Source: Sphingomonas sp.
GTDB taxonomy: Bacteria > Pseudomonadota > Alphaproteobacteria > Sphingomonadales > Sphingomonadaceae
Length of the DNA: 64,000 nucleotides
Direction: 5' to 3'
NCBI GenBank assembly: GCA_017849555.1
Contig: JAFIGU010000107.1
Span: 1-64,000 of the forward strand
Shown one piece after another: positions 23,948-32,517 of the stretch. The translations under genes were made by a program, and so were the position numbers. How positions within the stretch are numbered: position 1 is the stretch's first letter; each line of letters starts with the position of its first letter. The notes under the pieces are model-generated. The model was not told where the DNA came from, searched no databases, and saw only the letters and a list, made by a program, of their open reading frames with translations.

Positions 23948-25068
23948 CCCATATCTCCAAGACCCGCCGCGCGCTGGCGGGCGCCGTCGCCGTGCTGCTT
24001 TCGGCCACAGCGGGGAGCGCCGTCGCGCAGGAAGCGCGCAACGTCATCCTGTTCCTCGGCGACGCGGGCGGGCTGCCGACGCTCAACGCCGGCGGGATCC
24101 TCGCGCATGACCGGCCGCAATCGCTGTTCATCCATTCGATGCCGCATATCGGGCTGTCGGACACCTCGTCGCTCAACCGCTGGGTGACCGATTCGGGCGC
24201 GGGGATGACCGCGATCATGACCGGCCACAAGACCAACAATTCGATGGTTTCGGCCGTCCCCACCGGTCAGAACGGCGCAGTAGCCCCGGTCAAGACGCTG
24301 CTCGAATATGCCGAACAGCGCGGGCTTTCGACCGGCGTGATCACCAATATGGCGATCTGGGACGCCACCCCGGCGGCGTGCTTCGCGCATGTCGGCGCGC
24401 GCAAGGACAAGGACGAGATCTTCCGCCAGATGCTCGCGCCGCGCTTCGGCGACGGCGTCGACATCCTGGTCGGCAAGGGCCGCGCCGATGCCGTCGCCTC
24501 GCTCGCGGCGCGGCAGACCACGCCCGAACAGGCCTTTGCGGCATCGGGCTACCGCTTCGGCGACGATCCGGCGATCGTGCGCGATGCGCGCCGCGCGGCG
24601 GTGCTGCGTGACACGGATTTCGCGCCGATCCCGACGGTGGAGGCGACGATCGCGCAGCTCGCCCGCAATCCCAAGGGCTATTTCCTGATGGTCGAATGGG
24701 ACATGCATACCGACGATCCGAAGAAGGGGCTGCGCCACGTCGTCGAGATGGACGAGATGATCCGGCGGGTCAGCCAGATCGCAGGCAAGGACACGCTGAT
24801 CCTGTTCACCGCCGATCACAGCTTCGGGCTGCGCACCGGCGGTGGCGAGCGCGGCACGCCGCTGGCCGCGCAATATGATGCCGCAGCGGCGAAGCCCGGC
24901 GTCACCAACGCGACCAACGACGTGATCAGCGTCCAGGACGGGCACACCGGCGAGGAGGTGATCGTCGCCGCATCGGGCCCCGGCGCGGACAAGGTGCACG
25001 GCTTCTTCCCCAACACCCGGCTGTTCGACATCATGCTCTCGGCCTTCGGGTGGAAGCGCGACCAATAG
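23944..25068 (+). CDS. Alkaline phosphatase family protein, exported
   Basis: A 374-residue phosphomonoesterase with an N-terminal signal peptide ending GSAVAQ. Metal-site and catalytic residues of the alkaline phosphatase superfamily are visible: D40 (LFLGDAGG), nucleophile S84 (VTDSGAG), E251/D253/H255 (VEWDMHTDD), D291-H292 (FTADHSFG) and H334 (QDGHTGEE). The VEWDMHTD version differs in spacing from E. coli PhoA, so it belongs to a divergent branch. The start is coupled to the kinase by an ATGA overlap. With the phytase-like enzyme upstream it would provide extracytoplasmic phosphate release under control of the adjacent two-component system. A phosphodiesterase or sulfatase preference is a less likely alternative. 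Confidence 0.9.
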   Translation: MTHISKTRRALAGAVAVLLSATAGSAVAQEARNVILFLGDAGGLPTLNAGGILAHDRPQSLFIHSMPHIGLSDTSSLNRWVTDSGAGMTAIMTGHKTNNSMVSAVPTGQNGAVAPVKTLLEYAEQRGLSTGVITNMAIWDATPAACFAHVGARKDKDEIFRQMLAPRFGDGVDILVGKGRADAVASLAARQTTPEQAFAASGYRFGDDPAIVRDARRAAVLRDTDFAPIPTVEATIAQLARNPKGYFLMVEWDMHTDDPKKGLRHVVEMDEMIRRVSQIAGKDTLILFTADHSFGLRTGGGERGTPLAAQYDAAAAKPGVTNATNDVISVQDGHTGEEVIVAASGPGADKVHGFFPNTRLFDIMLSAFGWKRDQ

Positions 25069-25079
25069 CCGAAAACAGG

Positions 25080-25105
25080 GAGCCGCGGCGGTCGCGTCGC
25101 GGCTC
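25080..25105. terminator. Hairpin between convergent phosphatase and glycosyltransferase genes
   Basis: GAGCCGCG (25080-25087) and CGCGGCTC (25098-25105) form a perfect 8-bp stem with a 10-base loop in the 38-bp gap between two convergent stop codons. There is no T tract; a bidirectional terminator is the natural reading. Confidence 0.6.
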
Positions 25106-25106
25106 G

Positions 25107-26255
25107 CTATGCCGCCGCGCGTCGATAGGCCTCAATCAGGCGCGTGAAATGCGCGTCTTCGCTGAACCGATGTTGCACGTCTCGATGCGCCGCGCGGCCG
25201 AGGCGGCGGCACAGCGCAGGATCGTCCCACAGCCGGCGCATCGTCGCGGCAAGGTCGACCGGATCCCCCGGGGTGAAATGGAGCCCGGTCTCGCCTTCGC
25301 GCACCGTGTCGCGCAGCGCGCCGATCCGCGCCGCGATCACCGGGATGCCATGCGCCATCGCTTCCGCGGCGACGATCGCGAAGGTCTCGAACCACAGGCT
25401 CGGCACCACCAAGAAGCGCGCGCCGCGATAGAAAGCCGCCAATTGCTCGGCATTCGCGGTGAGGGTGACGGCAATGTCCGCGCCGTCGACATGGCGGCGA
25501 TCGCTTCCCGCGGGGCCGGCGAGCCGCACCGGCAATCCGCTGATCCGCGCCGCATCGCGCAAGGTGTCGATCCCTTTCTCGGGCACGAAGCGCCCGGCAT
25601 AGCCGATATAGCCGCCGCCCATCGGATCGACCGGCGCGGGCGCGGCGGGAATCGCGCATTCATTGACGGTGATCCGCTCAGGCGCGATCCCCGCGCGCTC
25701 GATTAGCCAGCGGCGGCTGAAATCGGTGAGGACGATGAATTGCGCGACATGCCGCTGGTAAAGACCGCGCCAGCCCGCCACTGCGTGGCGCAGCGCGAAG
25801 GCAGCGCTTTCCGCGCGGTTCCCGCGGCAATTGCGCACCACCGCCTGATGCGCGCCCGAATCCGCGCAACGCGTGCAGACCGCCGCGCCGTCATAATGCG
25901 TCGCGACCGGGCAGGTGATGCGGAAATCGTAACAGCTATGCACCACCGGCACCCCGGCATCCGCGCAGAGTTCGAGCACCCAGGGCGTGATCAGCGGATA
26001 GAGTTCGTGGGTGTGGACGATATCGGGCCGCGCGTCGCGTAGCCGCCGGCGAAAATCCCGCAGCGCGGCCGCGCCGTAAAGGCCGTTGGCAAAGGCCGAT
26101 ACCTTCCCCGCCAGACCCGGCGGCAGCGCACGGCTGTCGCGCTCGAATGTCGTGATCTCCAGCCCCCGGCGGCGCGACAGAGCGATCGTCGCATCCCAGG
26201 CATTGTCCGATCCGCCCCCGCCGCGATGCCGGTTGAAGACGTGGAGGATCTTCAA
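25107..26255 (-). CDS. Glycosyltransferase family 4 (GT-B)
   Basis: A 382-residue GT-B glycosyltransferase. The N-terminal half opens with KILHVFNRHRGGGGSD, the glycine loop of the acceptor domain, followed by DIVHTHELYPL. The C-terminal half has GYAGRFVPEKG and the donor-site segment FETFAIVAAEAMAHGIPVIA, which carries the E-x7-E motif of GT4. A TTG start overlaps the previous stop (TTGA) with no clear ribosome binding site, so translational coupling is likely. A four-cysteine patch (CYDFRITC...CTRC) in the middle could bind metal and is seen in some GT4 relatives. It is the last gene of the leftward exopolysaccharide operon; donor and acceptor sugars are unknown. Confidence 0.9.
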   Translation of the reverse strand: MKILHVFNRHRGGGGSDNAWDATIALSRRRGLEITTFERDSRALPPGLAGKVSAFANGLYGAAALRDFRRRLRDARPDIVHTHELYPLITPWVLELCADAGVPVVHSCYDFRITCPVATHYDGAAVCTRCADSGAHQAVVRNCRGNRAESAAFALRHAVAGWRGLYQRHVAQFIVLTDFSRRWLIERAGIAPERITVNECAIPAAPAPVDPMGGGYIGYAGRFVPEKGIDTLRDAARISGLPVRLAGPAGSDRRHVDGADIAVTLTANAEQLAAFYRGARFLVVPSLWFETFAIVAAEAMAHGIPVIAARIGALRDTVREGETGLHFTPGDPVDLAATMRRLWDDPALCRRLGRAAHRDVQHRFSEDAHFTRLIEAYRRAAA

Positions 26256-27439
26256 ACGAACAGTTCAGGACGATAGGTTTCGCCCACCTTTTCCGGCGCC
26301 GCCTGCCGCCCGGTGCGGCGCTGCGCGACGACATGCCGGAACAATGTCGCATAACCGTCGACCACCGCATCCCAGCGAAACACCGCGGCGGCGCGCGCCT
26401 GCGCCGCCCGCCCCAATGCCGCGCGGCGATCCGCGTCGCCGTCAAGCGCGCGCAGCAACGCGGCAAGATGGCCGGGGGCCTTGTCGAAATAGGGATTGTC
26501 GTCCCCCACCACCTCGCGATGGAACACGACGTTGATCGGCAGGCACGGCGCGCCCCAATGCATCGCGCGGAGCAGACTGGGATTGGTACCGCCGACCTCA
26601 TGCCCGTGGAGATAGAACGCGCAATGCCGGTAGAGCGCGTTGAGCGCTGCTGACTCGAACACCCCGCCGACGCAACGCACCTGACCATCATCCTCCAGCG
26701 CGATCGCCCGCGCATAATCGCTCTCATAAGGAACGCTGCCGACGACGATCAGTGGCCGCGTGACCCCGGCCGCACGATATTCGCGAATGATAAGATCGAC
26801 GTTATTTTCCGGCTCCATCCGCGCCACCACCAGATAATAATCGCCGGGTGTAACCCCGAAGCGTTCCAGTGCAGCCGCGTCCGGCTCGTCCCCGACCTTG
26901 CCGGAATAGGGAATATAGGTCGACGGCGCGTCATATTCTTGGGCGTAATAGCGCTGCATCGCGCGCGAATCGGTGACGAGCCAGTCGGCTAGTCTGGCAC
27001 TCGCCTTCTCCGACCATTTATAATAGCGCTGTTGAAGCGGGCTCCATTTGCGCCTTTGCCAGCCGAGCCCGTCGGTGTGGATGACGACGGGGACGCGCAT
27101 CGCCTTCAGCGGGAGGATGAACGGCCCGTTCCCCGGATCGACCACGAAGGCGAGATCGAAGCGCCGCGCGCAGGCGTCGAGGATCGCCATATTGCTGTGG
27201 ACGATGCTTTCGAAACTCTTGCCTCCGGGCGCGGGCAGATACCGACAATTGACGCCTTTATAGTACGGCGGGCGCGAATCATAATATTGGTTGCGGCAAT
27301 AGACCATCACGTCCATGCCGTGATCGCGCACCAGCCCGACCGCCAGCTCCTCGACCAAGGTACTGAACCCACTGTAGCGCGCCGGAATTCCGCGGTCGCC
27401 GATCAGCGCGATGCGCAACGGGGCGGATGCGTCACTCAT
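26252..27439 (-). CDS. Glycosyltransferase, DUF1972/GT4 rhamnosyltransferase-like
   Basis: A 395-residue GT-B enzyme starting with the DUF1972-type segment IALIGDRGIPARYSGFSTLVEELA, typical of polysaccharide glycosyltransferases related to rhamnosyltransferases. The donor-binding half follows (YLVVARMEPENNVDLII, EVGGTNPSLLRAMHWGAPCLP). It overlaps the methyltransferase gene by 8 bp and the next glycosyltransferase by 4 bp. It would add one sugar to the lipid-linked repeat unit on the cytoplasmic face of the inner membrane. The rhamnosyl label comes from family resemblance only; no dTDP-rhamnose genes are present in the window. Confidence 0.88.
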   Translation of the reverse strand: MSDASAPLRIALIGDRGIPARYSGFSTLVEELAVGLVRDHGMDVMVYCRNQYYDSRPPYYKGVNCRYLPAPGGKSFESIVHSNMAILDACARRFDLAFVVDPGNGPFILPLKAMRVPVVIHTDGLGWQRRKWSPLQQRYYKWSEKASARLADWLVTDSRAMQRYYAQEYDAPSTYIPYSGKVGDEPDAAALERFGVTPGDYYLVVARMEPENNVDLIIREYRAAGVTRPLIVVGSVPYESDYARAIALEDDGQVRCVGGVFESAALNALYRHCAFYLHGHEVGGTNPSLLRAMHWGAPCLPINVVFHREVVGDDNPYFDKAPGHLAALLRALDGDADRRAALGRAAQARAAAVFRWDAVVDGYATLFRHVVAQRRTGRQAAPEKVGETYRPELFV

Positions 27440-28265
27440 GCGGCTTGAACCCGATCCACACGTCCTGTGTCATATCGGCGGTCGCGCCGGGCTGCACCTG
27501 CTCGACCCGTTCGAACCGCGCGAGCAGCCTGTTCCGCACATAGGCAGGCGGGTGGACCGCGAAATACCATTTCTTCCCCTCCTGATATTGCGCCTGGGTG
27601 ACGATCTCGCCGCGATCATAAGCCTCGCGCTCGGCGCGCTGCGCCAGCAGATAGCGGTAGTGATCGCCGTGGGTCGTCGCGATCAACAGGCCGCCGGGCC
27701 GCAGCACGCGCCGCAATTCCATCGCCCAGGCCTCGTGCATGTCGGCGGAAAGATGCGTGAAGACCGAGAAATTATAGATCGCTTCGAACGTCCCGTCGGG
27801 AAAGGGCAAGGGCGGCGCGAGCCCGTTCAGCGCGAAATCGATCCCGGGCAGGTTCGCCGCGCACCACGCGATCGTCGCCGGATTGTAATCGGTGCCGGTG
27901 AGCAGCGGCGCGCGATCGGCGAGCAGATCGGGCAGATGCCGGATGAGCCGCCCCGGCCCGCAACCCCATTCCAATATGCTGAGCCGGGACGACGCCGGAA
28001 CGTGCCGGCGCACTAGGTCCGCGAACACCCGGGCATGTTCGCGCCCGATATCGTGATAATCCGCCCAGTCGACCTTGTTGTAAGCATCGAAGGCGAGATC
28101 GGCGGGCGGCACGGCGAAATCGGGATGCGCGGCGCGGAAGGCGCGATTGTCGCGCGCTTTCCCCGCGGTCCGGCGCAGATAGGAGACGCGGTCGAACACG
28201 GGCAACAAACCGAGCGCGCGCGTCGCGCTGAGGATCTGATATTTCATGCCGCTCGGCTCCTTCAT
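27432..28265 (-). CDS. Class I SAM-dependent methyltransferase
   Basis: A 277-residue methyltransferase with the Rossmann-like SAM site LSILEWGCGPGRLIRHL, the acidic GTDYNPATI after the second strand, and a Methyltransf_11-type core (FEAIYNFSVFTHLS, LRRVLRPGGLLI). The ATG at 28265 overlaps the GumC/Wzz stop (ATGA), favouring it over the methionine six codons later. In an exopolysaccharide operon it probably methylates a sugar of the repeat unit or a nucleotide-sugar intermediate. O- versus C-methylation cannot be told from the sequence. Confidence 0.85.
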   Translation of the reverse strand: MKEPSGMKYQILSATRALGLLPVFDRVSYLRRTAGKARDNRAFRAAHPDFAVPPADLAFDAYNKVDWADYHDIGREHARVFADLVRRHVPASSRLSILEWGCGPGRLIRHLPDLLADRAPLLTGTDYNPATIAWCAANLPGIDFALNGLAPPLPFPDGTFEAIYNFSVFTHLSADMHEAWAMELRRVLRPGGLLIATTHGDHYRYLLAQRAEREAYDRGEIVTQAQYQEGKKWYFAVHPPAYVRNRLLARFERVEQVQPGATADMTQDVWIGFKPHE

Positions 28266-29884
28266 CCCCGATACAATCCCCGCGCGAAGGACGGGTCCTG
28301 CGCGACGGTCGCGAGAAGCGGAAAGGGCGCGTCGGGCGCGCTCAGGCGAAACCGGTTGACCCGGTCGCGCGCGACATCGAGCACCAGCGCGCTCGCCACC
28401 CCCGCGCCCAGCCCGGCGATCAGCCCGCCGATCAGCAGCAGCTTGGTCGACGGCCAGTCGGGCTTGTCGGGCAGCGCGGCATGTTCGACGATCTGGATCG
28501 ACGAGGGCGCGGATTCGGCGGTCGCCGCGGTCACCGCCGCGGTCGTCAGTTTCTCCTGCAACGCCAGATAGGTCTTTTCCAGCGCATCATGCGCGCGGCC
28601 GAGATCGTGGCTTTCCTTCATCTTCTGCGGAATGCGATCGACCTCCTGCCGCCGCGCGGCGACATCGGCCGACAGGCTGATCAACGCGCCGCGATCGCCC
28701 GCGAGCTTGGATTCGAGCGCGGCCTTGCGCGCCGCCAATGTCTCATAGCCGGTATTGCGGGCGATGCTGGTCTGCTGAACGCTGCGCGCCGCCTGACCTG
28801 CCATCTGCTTTTCCAGCACCGCGATCTGCGCGTTGAGATCGGCCACCTCCGGCGAATCCGCGCGATAGCGGATCAGCATATTGTCGCGCGACAGTTTCAG
28901 CTTGGCGAGATCCTGGCGCATCGTCGCGAGGACGGGATTGTCCCCCAATGTCCGCGCGGCGACGACTTCACGCGCCTCGCGTGCCAATTGCCCCGATACG
29001 GCCATCAACTCGCGCTGGGTCTGTGCGATCGCGGTGCGCCGCGCGTCGAGCTCGCCTTGCATGCCGAGATATTGGCTGACCTCTACCTTGTCCTTCTCGA
29101 ACATCAGCAGCATGTCGTTCTGGGTATAATAACGCTCCATCTGCTGTTCGAGCGTGAGCAGATTGCGCCGTGTCTTATCGGCCTCCACCTCGAGCGCGTC
29201 ATACGCCTGACGCGCCTCGCGCGCGAAGCGCCGGCGACGCTGCGCGAGATAGGTTTCCGCGACCTTGTCGGCGATCTCCGCGACGCGCGGCGAAGGCCCG
29301 CGGACGTGCAGGACGCCGATATTGGTGTCGTTGAGCGGCTGGAGCGATACCCCGGTGCGGAAATCGTCGAGCGTGCGCGCTTCCTCCTGCTGCCGCGGCG
29401 AGAGGATGTAGCGCGATTGCGGCCGGGGAAAGATCCGCTCCTTGGTCCAGCGCCACGCCTCGCCTGGCCAGGATTGCGTCCACAGATAGGTGAGATAGCG
29501 CAGCGGCGGGTGATAGACGTCGCGATAGTCGAGCTTCAGCTCGCCGATCACCTGATGCAGCACCGGGCCGGACGTCGCCATCACCACTTCGTCCTTCAGC
29601 GCGTTGCGCCGGAACACCGCCCATCCGTCATAGAAATTTTCGCGCTGCCGATCGTCCTCGGCCCCCGCCGACAGCGTCACCGAGGCGGTATAGATCGGCG
29701 GCCAGAGCGCGATATAGAGCGTCACCAGCACGAGCGTCAGCCCGGTGACGACGAGGATCAGCCGCCGATGCCCGGCGACCGCCAGCATCAGCGCCTGCCC
29801 CGCCCGGCGGAAATCGAACGTATCCGCCTCGGGGCGATGCGCCACCGCCTCCGGCGCCGGCAGCAGGGGGGAGGCATCGGTCAT
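28262..29884 (-). CDS. Polysaccharide co-polymerase, GumC/Wzz family
   Basis: A 540-residue inner membrane chain-length regulator. One transmembrane helix lies near residues 38-58 (LILVVTGLTLVLVTLYIAL) and a second near 495-515 (KLLLIGGLIAGLGAGVASAL). Between them is a long periplasmic coiled coil rich in Gln, Glu and Arg. A Pro-rich segment (LPDKPDWPS) precedes the second helix, as usual in Wzz proteins. There is no cytoplasmic tyrosine kinase domain attached; a kinase-like protein is encoded separately at 36172. The ATG at 29884 overlaps the wza stop by 4 bp. It would work with the export lipoprotein and the Wzy polymerase. Confidence 0.92.
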   Translation of the reverse strand: MTDASPLLPAPEAVAHRPEADTFDFRRAGQALMLAVAGHRRLILVVTGLTLVLVTLYIALWPPIYTASVTLSAGAEDDRQRENFYDGWAVFRRNALKDEVVMATSGPVLHQVIGELKLDYRDVYHPPLRYLTYLWTQSWPGEAWRWTKERIFPRPQSRYILSPRQQEEARTLDDFRTGVSLQPLNDTNIGVLHVRGPSPRVAEIADKVAETYLAQRRRRFAREARQAYDALEVEADKTRRNLLTLEQQMERYYTQNDMLLMFEKDKVEVSQYLGMQGELDARRTAIAQTQRELMAVSGQLAREAREVVAARTLGDNPVLATMRQDLAKLKLSRDNMLIRYRADSPEVADLNAQIAVLEKQMAGQAARSVQQTSIARNTGYETLAARKAALESKLAGDRGALISLSADVAARRQEVDRIPQKMKESHDLGRAHDALEKTYLALQEKLTTAAVTAATAESAPSSIQIVEHAALPDKPDWPSTKLLLIGGLIAGLGAGVASALVLDVARDRVNRFRLSAPDAPFPLLATVAQDPSFARGLYRG

Positions 29885-30609
29885 TTGCTGATCTCCTGCA
29901 GCACCCTGAGCTGGGCGTAGGGCATCAGCACCTGATTGAGCCCGCCGAGCGGCGCATTGAGATAGTCCTGGATCACCCGCGCGAATTGCGAGCTGGCGGT
30001 TTCCTGGACGATCAGCAGGTCGCCGGGCTGGAGCGGTACATTCTGGAGCGTCAGCAGCAGCCCCGCCTTCCCGCGTGCCTGCGATTGCAGGATATGCGCG
30101 GTGAGATAGCCCGACGGTTCGAGCCGGATCAGCGCCACGTTGGAAAGCTTGCCCGACCGCCCGATATCCCCGGCCTGAATCAATGCCTGCGCCGCGGTCG
30201 GCACGTCGCGCAGCGGAAGCGCGCCGGGGTGTCCCACCTCGCCCGCGACGAATACCTTTTCCTCGCGCGGGTTGGTGACGGTGATCGTCACCTCGGGATC
30301 GATGATCCGGCGCAGCAACTCGCGCCGCACCAGCCCCGCCGCCTCCAGCGGCATGAGGCCCGCGACGCGCAGGTCCCCGGCCTTGGGCAGGCTCACCATC
30401 CCGTCGGGTCGCACCGTCACGGTACGCGACACCTCGGGCATATGATCGACCAGCACCTCGATCACATCGCCCGGCGCCAGGACATAGGCCTGGCGATAGC
30501 GGCCGATCGACGTCAGCACGTCGGGCGCGGCAGGGATCGTGCGGGTTTCGTTGAGGCTCCCCGCGCAGCCGGCGAGCAGCAGCAGGAATGTCGCGACCGC
30601 CGCCCTCAT
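29881..30609 (-). CDS. Polysaccharide export outer membrane lipoprotein (Wza-like)
   Basis: A 242-residue lipoprotein with lipobox LLAGC at the N terminus. The Poly_export domain follows (YVLAPGDVIEVLVDHMPEVS), with SLBB-type repeats (VFVAGEVGHPGALPL, LQPGDLLIVQE). Such proteins form the outer membrane channel for capsule or exopolysaccharide. It is short compared with E. coli Wza (379 residues) and resembles the GumB-like class. It is coupled by 4-bp overlaps to the glycosyltransferase upstream and the co-polymerase downstream, as expected for an export pair. Confidence 0.93.
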   Translation of the reverse strand: MRAAVATFLLLLAGCAGSLNETRTIPAAPDVLTSIGRYRQAYVLAPGDVIEVLVDHMPEVSRTVTVRPDGMVSLPKAGDLRVAGLMPLEAAGLVRRELLRRIIDPEVTITVTNPREEKVFVAGEVGHPGALPLRDVPTAAQALIQAGDIGRSGKLSNVALIRLEPSGYLTAHILQSQARGKAGLLLTLQNVPLQPGDLLIVQETASSQFARVIQDYLNAPLGGLNQVLMPYAQLRVLQEISK

Positions 30610-31553
30610 GCCCCTGCCCCCATCGCCACGCCGAGCCGCCGCCCCCAGGCCCGCGGCGACAGCGGATTGGCGGCGCAGGCGGCGCGCAGCTTGGCACGCG
30701 CCTCGTCCCGGTCGCCGCCGGCGAGCGCGATATCGGCCTGCGCGCGGTACAATCGGGAGACGATCTTGCGCCGCCGTCGCTCGGGCGCACCGCTATACTG
30801 CCGGCGTTCGAGGATGCGCAGCATCGTGCCGACCACCGCCGGATTGCGCATCAGCCCGAGCATATTGCGCAGCGACCCGGCATGATAGCGCACCCCGAGC
30901 AGCAGATCGGGCTCGTACCAGCCGGTCGCGCCGATATCGCCCAGCCGGGTCATGACGTTGAGTTCGAACGGAAAATTTCCGTGGCAATCCTGATCGACGA
31001 ACCCCGAGCGGCGCAGCCACGCGGTGCGGAACACGGTGCCCGAGATCGGCGTGAACCCGCTCGCCATATGCGTCTCGAGCACCGGGAAGCGCCCGCGTTC
31101 GCGCCGGCTGCGCCCGTGATCGCGCTGATAGCCATAGGTTTCCAGCGTCAGCCGCGTTCCGGCCTCATCCATCACCCAGGGGTTGGCGACGAACAGCGCG
31201 ACATCGGGCGCGGCGTCCAGCGCGGCCACTGCGCGCTGCAGATAGGAAGGCGCCAGCACATCGTCGTCGTGGAGGATGCAGAAATAATCGGCATCGCCCG
31301 CGGCGCCGAACAAATAGCGCCCCTGGCCATATTCGCCGCCGTTTTCCGGCTGCTCCACGAAGCCGATGCGACGGTCGCCGAGCGCCTCGACATAGGCGCG
31401 CACGGCGTCGCCCGCCCCGTCCGGCGAGCGATTGTCGCTGACGATCGCGCGGAAATAGCCGAAGGTCTGCGCGCGCAGGCTCGCCACCGTTTCGCGGACG
31501 AAATCGGGCCGGTTGAAGGTCGGGATGCCGACGAAGATCCGCTCAGAAGAAAT
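30606..31553 (-). CDS. Glycosyltransferase family 2, probable ATT start
   Basis: A GT-A glycosyltransferase of about 315 residues. The nucleotide-binding first strand reads IFVGIPTFNRPDFVRETVASLRAQTF and the metal-binding motif is HDDDVLAPSY (D-x-D). No ATG, GTG or TTG exists before this strand in the open frame (31586 to 31490). The first ordinary start, GTG at 31487, would remove the whole first strand. An ATT at 31553 is preceded by GGGAGA seven bases upstream, so a non-standard ATT start is the best reading; it overlaps the dehydratase stop by 11 bp. A sequencing error is possible. It would add a sugar to the repeat unit. Confidence 0.8.
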   Translation of the reverse strand: MSSERIFVGIPTFNRPDFVRETVASLRAQTFGYFRAIVSDNRSPDGAGDAVRAYVEALGDRRIGFVEQPENGGEYGQGRYLFGAAGDADYFCILHDDDVLAPSYLQRAVAALDAAPDVALFVANPWVMDEAGTRLTLETYGYQRDHGRSRRERGRFPVLETHMASGFTPISGTVFRTAWLRRSGFVDQDCHGNFPFELNVMTRLGDIGATGWYEPDLLLGVRYHAGSLRNMLGLMRNPAVVGTMLRILERRQYSGAPERRRRKIVSRLYRAQADIALAGGDRDEARAKLRAACAANPLSPRAWGRRLGVAMGAGA

Positions 31554-32517
31554 GCCGATTCTCCCGATACCAGTCGAAGGTCTGCGTCAGCCGCTCGTCG
31601 AGCCCCGCCGCGGGCGTCCAGCCGAGCTTGTCGGCGGCCAGCGCGGAGGAGAGATATTGCGCCTGGATCTCGCCGTGCGCGTTGTTGAGCACGATCGGTT
31701 CGAGATCGGCGCGCGCGCTCCCGGCGAGGATGCGGCGCACCAGATCGAGCGCGCTGACCGGATCGCCGGTGCCGAAGTTGAACGCGCGCCCAACCACCGC
31801 GTCGTCGCCCATATGCTCGCCGAGCTTGAGATAGCCCGAGACGATATCCTCGACGAACACATAGTCGCGCACCGGCGAGCCGTCCGAGCGGATCACCGGG
31901 CGTTCGCCGTCGACGATCGACAGGCACGTCCCCGGCACGATGCGGTTCACGTTGAGATCGCCCGGCCCGAACAGATTGCCGCAGCGCGTGATCGACACCG
32001 GCAGCTTGTAGGTCGCGGCATAGGAAAGCGCGATCAGATCGGCGCAGCTCTTCGACACGTCATAGGGGTGCCGCCCCTGGAGCGCGAAATCCTCCTGATA
32101 GGGCAGCATGTCGTGATCGCCATAGGCCTTGTCGGACGAGGCGACGATCACGCGCTCGATCGTCGGCACGCGGCGGCACGCCTCGAGCAGCACCCAGGTG
32201 CCTTTGATATTGGATTCGAAGGTCGACATCGGATTGCGGTTGGCGACCCCGACGATCGCCTGCGCGGCGAGGTGGAATACCGTGTCGACGGCATATTCGT
32301 TGATCGCGCGCTCGATCAGCTCATAATCCTCGAGCTGGCCGCGCACCACCTTGGCGCGCGCGGCGAGATCGCCGGCGTGGAAGCGCGATTGCGGCACCAT
32401 ATCGCGCACCAGCGCAACGACCTCGGCGCCTTCATCGAGCAGCCGCGCGACGAGCGAGCCGCCGAGGAAGCCGGTGGCGCCGGTGACCAGGCAGGTCTTG
32501 CCTTTCCAGAAGCTCAT
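31543..32517 (-). CDS. rfbG: CDP-glucose 4,6-dehydratase-like SDR enzyme
   Basis: A 324-residue extended short-chain dehydrogenase. NAD binding is at VTGATGFLGGSL, catalytic residues at SSDKAYGDHD and YDVSKS (Y-x3-K), and the RCGNLFGPGDLN segment is characteristic of CDP-glucose and GDP-mannose 4,6-dehydratases. The gene immediately upstream encodes a glucose-1-phosphate cytidylyltransferase, so CDP-glucose is the likely substrate and CDP-4-keto-6-deoxyglucose the product. The two genes overlap by 4 bp. It is somewhat shorter than typical RfbG (about 355). No enzyme that would further convert the keto sugar is recognisable in this cluster. Confidence 0.87.
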   Translation of the reverse strand: MSFWKGKTCLVTGATGFLGGSLVARLLDEGAEVVALVRDMVPQSRFHAGDLAARAKVVRGQLEDYELIERAINEYAVDTVFHLAAQAIVGVANRNPMSTFESNIKGTWVLLEACRRVPTIERVIVASSDKAYGDHDMLPYQEDFALQGRHPYDVSKSCADLIALSYAATYKLPVSITRCGNLFGPGDLNVNRIVPGTCLSIVDGERPVIRSDGSPVRDYVFVEDIVSGYLKLGEHMGDDAVVGRAFNFGTGDPVSALDLVRRILAGSARADLEPIVLNNAHGEIQAQYLSSALAADKLGWTPAAGLDERLTQTFDWYRENRHFF

